In this document: one piece after another, positions 5,120 to 8,738 of the stretch
Layout of the letters: each line of letters begins with the position of its first letter
Position numbering within the stretch: the stretch's first letter is position 1
From: Candidatus Woesearchaeota archaeon
GTDB taxonomy: Archaea; Nanobdellota; Nanobdellia; Woesearchaeales; JAHWHD01
Direction: 5' to 3'
Assembly: GCA_019323525.1 (NCBI GenBank)
Contig: JAHWHD010000072.1
Coordinates: 1 to 8,738 of the forward strand
DNA length: 8,738 nt
Notes under the pieces: model-generated
Seen by the model: only the letters and a program-made list of their open reading frames with translations
What the model was told of the DNA's origin: nothing
The model's database searches: none
Translations under genes and position numbers: made by a program

Positions 5120-6145
5120 ATGGGTTTTTATATCAACATAAGATTCGTGAAACTTAATTCTAAAGGAATACCGGTTTGGTACACCTCTTTCGGAGAACCT
5201 GCAAAGTACAGGAAGATTGACCCTGACGCTAGTAGACACTCGTTCGAAGATTGCAAAGCCAGACGCATGTCAAAGTTTGAGGAGATGAAACCTTTCCTTG
5301 AAAAGCAGGGTTCAAAAGTCTTTGAGGTTCTCAGCACACAATCCTGTGAACCTTACACAACAGATGACTGCTTGAAACGTGAAAAACCAGAATTTGTAAG
5401 GAACACTATAGACCCTAAAACTCTGTTAAAGGAGCTAAGCAAGGTAAGAAAGATATTCAGGGAAGCTAAAAGACCGCCAACAGTGAAAAAATTGTTTGTT
5501 GACGGAAAAACAGGTTACAGTGTTGAAGGTTATTTCCCACAATTTTATAAGATTGAGATGAGAGATTTCGACCATATGACTATTGTTCCTGTTGTGGAAT
5601 CAAAGGACTTTGACCTTGAAGGGCTCAGGAAAGACATGATAGGTAAATACAAGAAAGAGATCAAAGCCCTTGAAAAGTATACTGACTATGAAAAGCTAAA
5701 GAAAAAGGTAAAGAAATATATTGAAACTGAGTATGAGTTTATTTGCGAAACATTTGGAAAGGATTTCAAGCAGACCAAGGACAAGTACGTGGAAAGGAAA
5801 ATCAATGGAATGATAACAGATTTTATGAGAAAGATTAAAAGATTTAAATATGAAATTAAGAAAATAAAATCTGATGCTGAGAAGTCATTGTTCGCAGACC
5901 TTTACAAATATAATAAAGAGTTTCAGGAAAGGGGAGCTGAAAAGGTAAAGACATTTGTCAAAGGATCAAGAATCACCTTGTACAGAAAATACGACCCTGA
6001 AACTGGCAAGTTCTCTGGAAAGTTCGTCGTCACACAGAAAAAAGTACCTTTGCTCGAGGATAACATGGACACTCTCCAGGACCTTGAAAAAGCCTGCAGA
6101 TACGCTATAAAGAAAGGATATCTTTTGAAAAAGGTTTATACTTAG
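5120..6145 (+). CDS. Helical lysine-rich protein, unknown function
   Basis: A 341-residue soluble protein that I do not recognise. The N-terminal part (1-90) is mixed, beginning with an amphipathic strand (FYINIRFVKL) and containing four cysteines in total (C45, C76, C84 and one later at C209), too spread for a zinc ribbon. Residues 100-118 and about 165-280 are strongly helical, rich in Lys/Glu (KKKVKKYIETEYEF; RKIKRFKYEIKKIKSDAEKS), and could form a coiled-coil or a long helical hairpin. The C terminus (285-341) returns to beta strands and a final helix (TLQDLEKACRYAIKKGYLL). No signal peptide, membrane helix or catalytic motif is evident. The high lysine content fits a nucleic-acid or ribosome binder, but this is weak. 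The start is fixed by TATA spacing at 5088. Confidence 0.6.
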   Translation: MGFYINIRFVKLNSKGIPVWYTSFGEPAKYRKIDPDASRHSFEDCKARRMSKFEEMKPFLEKQGSKVFEVLSTQSCEPYTTDDCLKREKPEFVRNTIDPKTLLKELSKVRKIFREAKRPPTVKKLFVDGKTGYSVEGYFPQFYKIEMRDFDHMTIVPVVESKDFDLEGLRKDMIGKYKKEIKALEKYTDYEKLKKKVKKYIETEYEFICETFGKDFKQTKDKYVERKINGMITDFMRKIKRFKYEIKKIKSDAEKSLFADLYKYNKEFQERGAEKVKTFVKGSRITLYRKYDPETGKFSGKFVVTQKKVPLLEDNMDTLQDLEKACRYAIKKGYLLKKVYT

Positions 6146-6150
6146 TGAAG

Positions 6151-6245
6151 TTATTCTACCCTGTACAACCTTCTCCTGGGCTTTACCTCAAGAGGAAAAT
6201 CAAACTCAGCTTCATCTAACACCCCTTGGTTCTCCCACTGGACAC
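6151..6245 (-). pseudogene. Relic of the methyltransferase gene with its middle deleted
   Basis: This - strand piece holds the two ends of the gene at 7035-7697 and nothing between them. Bases 6158-6219 match 7045-7106 at 59 of 62 positions (the end DEAEFDFPLEVKPRRRLYRV), and 6226-6258 match 7678-7710 at 30 of 33 (the putative GTG start and the bases before it). The joint is the six bases 6220-6225, replacing 571 bp. From the GTG at 6245 the frame reads nine codons and hits TAG, so the C-terminal part is out of frame. The three substitutions in the C-terminal block are all synonymous, meaning the copies diverged under selection for protein before the deletion. The last residues read VE rather than VSE. 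It still has a TATA box (6265-6272) and might be transcribed. Confidence 0.8.
6158..6219. repeat. Direct repeat copy 1 (methyltransferase 3' end)
   Basis: 62 bp, 59 identical to 7045-7106, same orientation. With its partner it brackets the nucleotidyltransferase/50-residue gene pair (interval about 825 bp), so recombination between the copies would excise that pair. Confidence 0.9.
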
Positions 6246-6264
6246 TGGACAAGTACGGATAATG

Positions 6265-6272
6265 TTTATAAA
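6265..6272. promoter_or_regulatory. Palindromic TATA box (nucleotidyltransferase gene; relic on the other strand)
   Basis: TTTATAAA is a perfect palindrome. On the + strand its first T is 31 nt before ATG 6296, giving a leaderless start for the nucleotidyltransferase. On the - strand it is 27 nt before the relic's GTG (6245), the same distance as in the intact methyltransferase gene. Confidence 0.65.
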
Positions 6273-6295
6273 GAAAGCTAACTACGACATTTAAT

Positions 6296-6892
6296 ATGGT
6301 CAAATTCAAGGTTATAAACAATGAACTCAGGATAAACAAGACAATAACAAAACTCGATAAATTTGCTTTCGATGTTATCGAAATAATTGAAAAATATACT
6401 AAGTATGTCATAATTAGTGGTTATGTGTCTATATTCTTTGGCAGGTCAAGGGCAACTGAGGACATTGACATGTTCATTGAAAAGATTTCATATGACAGGT
6501 TTATAGAGATGTACAACGAATTCGTCTCAAAAGGCTTTGAATTCACTGTTGACAATCACGAAGATCTCTACAATGAATACCTGATGAAAGGCACTGCTAT
6601 CAATATCTGGAGAAAAGACTTTCCGCTTATGCGGATGGAGATAAAAGTTGCTAAGAAAACTGGACAAAAGCTAGTGCTTCTTAACCCTATTAAGGTCTAT
6701 GTCAACGATAATAAGATCTTGTTCAGCCAGATTGAAGCCCAGATAGCTTATAAAAGATACATCTCAGCTTCAGAAAAAGATATTGAGGATGCCAGGCACC
6801 TTGAGATAGTGTTTGATGATATAGACATAGAAAAGATTAAATACTTTAAAGACCTATTTAATAAAGATGAAAACAAGAATGGACTTTGTTGA
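6296..6892 (+). CDS. AbiEii-like nucleotidyltransferase
   Basis: A 198-residue protein of the minimal nucleotidyltransferase superfamily. The signature is SGY (41-43) followed by GRSRATEDIDMFIE (49-62); D56 and D58 are the metal-binding pair of the DxD motif, and R-x-T-x-D-I-D is the form seen in AbiEii/DUF6036-type proteins. A candidate third acid is E115 (RMEIKV). The segment QIAYKRYISASEKDIEDARHL (149-169) matches the C-terminal K-x(6-10)-KDI-x-D helix of this group. Such proteins are found as toxins (AbiE type, NMP transfer to tRNA) or MNT-type antitoxins. Transcription is predicted to be leaderless from the TATA box at 6265, and the 3' end overlaps the next small gene by 14 bp. Its position between two copies of a methyltransferase sequence suggests acquisition or rearrangement. 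Fold is well supported; the biological role is inference. Confidence 0.75.
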   Translation: MVKFKVINNELRINKTITKLDKFAFDVIEIIEKYTKYVIISGYVSIFFGRSRATEDIDMFIEKISYDRFIEMYNEFVSKGFEFTVDNHEDLYNEYLMKGTAINIWRKDFPLMRMEIKVAKKTGQKLVLLNPIKVYVNDNKILFSQIEAQIAYKRYISASEKDIEDARHLEIVFDDIDIEKIKYFKDLFNKDENKNGLC

Positions 6893-7031
6893 GAGATGGG
6901 CAAGGTTTGTAGCCGAGCACCCTGACGAAGAATGGAGCAGGTTACAGGCTGAACTTATAGATTCCCAGATAGATAATTCTAGACAGGTTAAGTTATCAAA
7001 AGAACAGGTCAAGTATATTAAAGGGTTATAA
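6879..7031 (+). CDS. 50-residue partner of the nucleotidyltransferase
   Basis: A 50-codon frame (begins MDFVERWARFVAEHPD, ends VKYIKGL) whose ATG lies inside the last codons of the nucleotidyltransferase gene, a 14-bp overlap in another frame. The peptide is charged, helical and soluble: WARFVAEHPDEEWSRLQAEL (7-26), then a polar linker, then KLSKEQVKYIKGL. The regular composition and tight overlap argue for translation although no SD is visible, presumably by coupling. A small acidic/amphipathic protein next to a nucleotidyltransferase is the usual arrangement of a toxin-antitoxin pair, so it may be the cognate neutraliser; no DNA-binding motif can be named. It ends four bases before the stop of the convergent methyltransferase gene. 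Confidence 0.6.
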   Translation: MDFVERWARFVAEHPDEEWSRLQAELIDSQIDNSRQVKLSKEQVKYIKGL

Positions 7032-7034
7032 AAG

Positions 7035-7697
7035 TTACTCTGAAACCCTGTACAACCTTCTCCTGGGCTTTACTTCAAGAGGAAAATCAAACTCTGCTTC
7101 ATCTAGAAGTTCAAAATCTAACCTGTCTGGTTCATAATCAATATGGCAGAACAGTTTTGTACCTTTTGTCAGCCTTTTAAAATCTAGGTTATCATATGTC
7201 GAGAACATAGTGTACAACATGTCTGAATGTTCTTCAAGCTCACCGTGTTGAGCTACATGAAACTCCAGAGGCATACCTCTTGACCTTGCAGCTGCAATGA
7301 CATTAGGACACCTGTCATACCCTATGAACCTTGTATCAAGAAAGTTCACTGATAAGTAAATCAGGTCTAACCCTGTAGCACAGCCACCGTCCACTACAGT
7401 CTTAGGCTTATGCTTTTTAATTATCTTGACCAGATCCTTCCACACCTGCACCTTAAGATCATACGCAATATGCTGCATCTGGAACACGGTATGCTTCATC
7501 AGCACCTCTTCAGGAGTACCGTGATGAAAATCCTCAGTTCCGTCTATACCTGCAATCCTCTGCATCAAATGATACATCACAGCATGAGCAAGATTCCCAA
7601 GATCAGCCCTTACAATCCCAAACATGTCCATAAATTCTTTAGGAGACATATTAAATTGAGAAAGGGAGTTATTTATATTGGTTCTCCCACTTGACAC
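7035..7697 (-). CDS. SAM-dependent methyltransferase-like protein
   Basis: A Rossmann methyltransferase-like protein of 220 residues if started at GTG 7697. The SAM-binding motif I is VVDGGCATGLDLIYLS, followed by motif II with an acid, FIGYDRCPNVIAAARSRG. An N-terminal helical region (MSPKEFMDMFGIV, then NLAHAVMYHLMQRIAG and several His) precedes it, and the C terminus is basic (EVKPRRRLYRVSE). The substrate is unknown and no NPPY-type motif is seen. The start is uncertain: the TATA box at 7717-7726 points to about 7695, favouring GTG 7697; a second TATA-like stretch (7670-7677) would favour ATG 7649 (204 residues), and the frame is open to TTG 7712. Conservation of the region around GTG in the relic at 6226-6258, with only a synonymous change in the coding part, supports GTG. 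It is convergent with the 50-residue gene. Confidence 0.7.
   Translation of the reverse strand: MSSGRTNINNSLSQFNMSPKEFMDMFGIVRADLGNLAHAVMYHLMQRIAGIDGTEDFHHGTPEEVLMKHTVFQMQHIAYDLKVQVWKDLVKIIKKHKPKTVVDGGCATGLDLIYLSVNFLDTRFIGYDRCPNVIAAARSRGMPLEFHVAQHGELEEHSDMLYTMFSTYDNLDFKRLTKGTKLFCHIDYEPDRLDFELLDEAEFDFPLEVKPRRRLYRVSE
7045..7106. repeat. Direct repeat copy 2 (methyltransferase 3' end)
   Basis: Partner of 6158-6219, 59 of 62 bases identical, same orientation. It lies within the coding region of the intact methyltransferase gene. Confidence 0.9.
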
Positions 7698-7716
7698 TGG
7701 ACAACTACGCAAAAAC

Positions 7717-7726
7717 TATTTAAATA
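7717..7726 (-). promoter_or_regulatory. TATA box of the methyltransferase gene
   Basis: TATTTAAATA, a perfect palindrome, with TTTAAATA on the - strand 27 nt before GTG 7697. It lies eight bases from the divergent TATA box at 7734, so it may be read only leftward. Confidence 0.55.
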
Positions 7727-7733
7727 AGAAAAC

Positions 7734-7741
7734 TTTATATA
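7734..7741 (+). promoter_or_regulatory. TATA box of the NYN gene transcript
   Basis: TTTATATA. Initiation about 26 nt downstream falls near 7764, 94 nt before the ATG at 7858. The predicted transcript therefore begins almost exactly at the outer strand of the foldable leader. Confidence 0.6.
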
Positions 7742-7763
7742 TCACTAAGTCATAATAAATAAT

Positions 7764-7850
7764 GGTGCCAGATAGTGCCTTGTCTTCGGACTAAATCCTT
7801 CGGGAATATCGCACTGTGTTCCCCGCTCTTGCGAAAGCAAGACGGGTACT
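7764..7850 (+). ncRNA. Predicted structured leader RNA of the NYN gene
   Basis: A strongly foldable stretch between promoter and ATG. Visible pairings: outer stem 7764-7769 with 7845-7850 (GGUGCC/GGUACU, two G-U); stem 7772-7778 with 7811-7817 (seven pairs, one G-U) enclosing two hairpins, GUC-UUCG-GAC (7782-7791) and UCC-UUCG-GGA (7796-7805); and a long hairpin 7822-7832 with 7837-7846 (ten pairs, one bulged C at 7826) capped by a GAAA tetraloop. The outer stem and the base of the long hairpin compete for two G bases (7845-7846). This is a nested multi-branch fold with three stable tetraloops in under 90 nt. It fits no riboswitch, ribozyme, tRNA or snoRNA pattern that I can recall. It could be a regulatory 5' UTR or a separate small RNA. 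Confidence 0.6.
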
Positions 7851-7857
7851 ATTTACA

Positions 7858-8475
7858 ATGAGAGTTTCTGTATACATTGATGGAGCGAATTTCCTTTATG
7901 GACTTAAGTCTATCAGAAACAATTACAGCGATTATTATTTTGATTTCGAGAAGTACATAAAGAAGATTGTAGGAAAAAGAAACCTTGTAAAAATGTATTA
8001 TTATAATGCGTCACTGAAACAAGAAAAAAATCCTGAGATATTCAAAAGACAACAGAAATTATTTGCAAGATTAAGGGGGATAGGCAGGTGTCAAGTCATT
8101 CTATGCAAAAGACAAAGAAGAACACATAAAGACGGTCATGAATTTTTCACGATTAAAGGAGATGACATTCACTTGGCTATAGACATGCTAAGGGATGCGT
8201 ACGAGAATAAATTTGATTCTGCAATACTGATAACCGGAGACGGCGATTTCTCACCTTTAGTCAAAGCTGTTAAAGCCAAAGGCAAGTTGGTTGAAAATCA
8301 TCATTTCAAAGACAATATCTCATTAGATCTCATAAAACACTGTAATAATTGTACAGTTATTGACAAGAAAACAGTTAATAAGTTTTTCTTTAGAGACAGC
8401 TATAAATTAGAAGATACAGAATCCGGTAAAAAGATGAAAAAGATTATCAAAAAATCAAAGACTGGAGACGAATAA
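7858..8475 (+). CDS. NYN-domain (LabA-like) nuclease
   Basis: A 205-residue PIN-like NYN-domain protein, expected to be a metal-dependent ribonuclease. Motifs: VYIDGANFLYGL (5-16, D8 and N11), KGDDIHLAIDML (100-111, D102/D103 and D109), and ILITGDGDFSPLVKAVKAKG (123-142, D128 and D130), the four acid positions of the family. The C-terminal tail is Lys-rich (KKMKKIIKKSKTGDE) and may bind RNA. The frame is open to GTG 7816, but ATG 7858 gives the normal N terminus directly before the first strand, and the region upstream is the RNA fold. There is no SD before the ATG, so initiation may depend on the leader structure. The gene is followed at once by the promoter of the next gene. An RNA nuclease behind a structured leader invites the idea of autoregulation; that is inference. 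Confidence 0.82.
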   Translation: MRVSVYIDGANFLYGLKSIRNNYSDYYFDFEKYIKKIVGKRNLVKMYYYNASLKQEKNPEIFKRQQKLFARLRGIGRCQVILCKRQRRTHKDGHEFFTIKGDDIHLAIDMLRDAYENKFDSAILITGDGDFSPLVKAVKAKGKLVENHHFKDNISLDLIKHCNNCTVIDKKTVNKFFFRDSYKLEDTESGKKMKKIIKKSKTGDE

Positions 8476-8489
8476 GTTACCTTTAAATA
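8474..8489 (+). promoter_or_regulatory. BRE-like element plus TATA box of the terminal methyltransferase gene
   Basis: AAGTTACCTTTAAATA, the exact 16-base copy of 5080-5095. It overlaps the TAA stop of the NYN gene (8473-8475), and the TATA box (8482-8489) is about 30 nt before ATG 8512, predicting a leaderless mRNA. Confidence 0.65.
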
Positions 8490-8511
8490 AACCCTTTTTC
8501 TTTTAAATATA

Positions 8512-8738
8512 ATGAAACACATCTTTGACAAGATCTATGTAAAAAGAGGCAAAGGTCCCTGGACTTTAGAAGAGCCTCCTAAGGAGATTGTTGAGGTTGT
8601 TTCTAAGGTAAAACCTTGCAAGGCTCTGGATATAGGCTGCGGTGAAGGTTTTTTTTCTATATATTTAGCTAAACAAGGTTTTGATGTTACTGGTATAGAC
8701 TATTCTGAGGTTGCAGTTGAAAGAGCTAAAGAGAACGC
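8512..8738 (+). CDS. Class I SAM-dependent methyltransferase (partial, runs off the end)
   Basis: The first 75 codons of a gene cut by the window edge. After an N-terminal segment (MKHIFDKIYVKRGKGPW) comes a clear motif I, ALDIGCGEGFFSIYLAKQG, then VTGIDYSEVAVERAKEN, where the aspartate at the end of the second strand binds the SAM ribose. This is a standard class I methyltransferase of the small-molecule/TehB or UbiE-like type; the substrate region is missing. It is not closely similar to the methyltransferase-like protein at 7035-7697. The ATG fits the TATA box at 8482-8489 as a leaderless start. Family confident, specificity unknown. Confidence 0.8.
   Translation, partial: MKHIFDKIYVKRGKGPWTLEEPPKEIVEVVSKVKPCKALDIGCGEGFFSIYLAKQGFDVTGIDYSEVAVERAKEN

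Noticed and set aside
5051..5239. Upstream extension of the Cys-tail membrane protein to a start at 5239.
   Set aside because: It would run through both divergent promoters and 120 bp of the opposite-strand gene; the ATG at 5050 sits at leaderless distance from a good TATA box.
6246..6411. A - strand frame joining the relic's C-terminal part to an upstream hydrophobic segment (86 codons).
   Set aside because: The upstream part is antisense to the nucleotidyltransferase gene and crosses its promoter; the join is a by-product of the deletion.
7410..7694. A + strand frame of 94 codons opposite the methyltransferase-like gene.
   Set aside because: His/Ile-rich translation typical of an antisense shadow, with no start signals; the - strand carries the SAM motif.
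7035..7712. The methyltransferase region as a transposon or MITE with terminal inverted repeats.
   Set aside because: The two ends show only a weak GTTGT-x-CAG similarity in direct orientation, no target-site duplication is seen, and there is no transposase.
7764..7850. The structured leader as a tRNA.
   Set aside because: No seven-pair acceptor with a T-arm GTTCRAxxC motif and no anticodon arm of the right size; the tetraloops and nesting do not match a cloverleaf.
7816..7857. N-terminal extension of the NYN protein from GTG 7816.
   Set aside because: The added 14 residues are not part of the fold, the bases form a GAAA-capped hairpin, and ATG 7858 directly precedes the first conserved strand.
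1..8738. CRISPR arrays, tandem repeats, rRNA.
   Set aside because: No regularly spaced repeats and no recognisable rRNA segments were seen on reading.

Overview
The window looks like a compact archaeal genome, most likely from a small-genome lineage (DPANN-like; this is inference). The reasons are visible in the sequence. Most transcription units start with a T/A-rich TATA box whose first T lies about 27-32 nt upstream of an ATG/GTG, so the mRNAs are predicted to be leaderless. Genes inside operons instead use GGTGAT/GGAGGT-type Shine-Dalgarno (SD) sites. There is a TFIIB(TFB)-type zinc ribbon with a B-reader-like motif, and spacers are tiny: promoters often abut the stop codon of the previous gene. 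No tRNA, rRNA, transposase or CRISPR array was seen.

Layout. 1-590 (+): a nucleoside 2-deoxyribosyltransferase-like protein, then an unlisted 46-residue membrane miniprotein with its own promoter, a perfect SD site and a T-tract. 594-1607 (-): a three-gene operon of zinc-ribbon proteins; the first resembles a TFB cut off before its cyclin folds, the second ends in two zinc ribbons, the third is a small C4 protein. 1690-3670 (+): a RimK-like ATP-grasp ligase overlapping a small UBA-like/AbrB-like protein, then a separately promoted ADP-ribosylglycohydrolase (DraG/ARH family). 3734-5050 (-): two membrane proteins in series, a 7-helix protein and a multi-helix protein with a 10-cysteine tail. 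5120-6145 (+): a helical, lysine-rich protein of unknown function, divergent from the Cys-tail gene.

6151-7712 is the most complicated stretch. An intact methyltransferase-like gene (-, 7035-7697) has a relic at 6151-6258 that keeps only its two ends, with about 565 bp deleted between them. Between relic and intact copy sits a two-gene (+) unit: an AbiEii-like nucleotidyltransferase and an overlapping 50-residue protein, which together resemble a toxin-antitoxin or defence pair.

7734-8475 (+) encodes a NYN-domain (LabA-like) nuclease. It is preceded by a leader of about 95 nt that can fold into a branched RNA with two UUCG tetraloops and one GAAA tetraloop, which is striking where nearly all other first genes appear leaderless. 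The window ends inside a class I SAM methyltransferase (8512 onward).

The most promising candidates for something undescribed are the structured leader of the NYN gene, the cyclin-less TFB-like operon, and the nucleotidyltransferase/50-residue pair flanked by methyltransferase copies. All functional statements are from reading motifs; no database search was possible.
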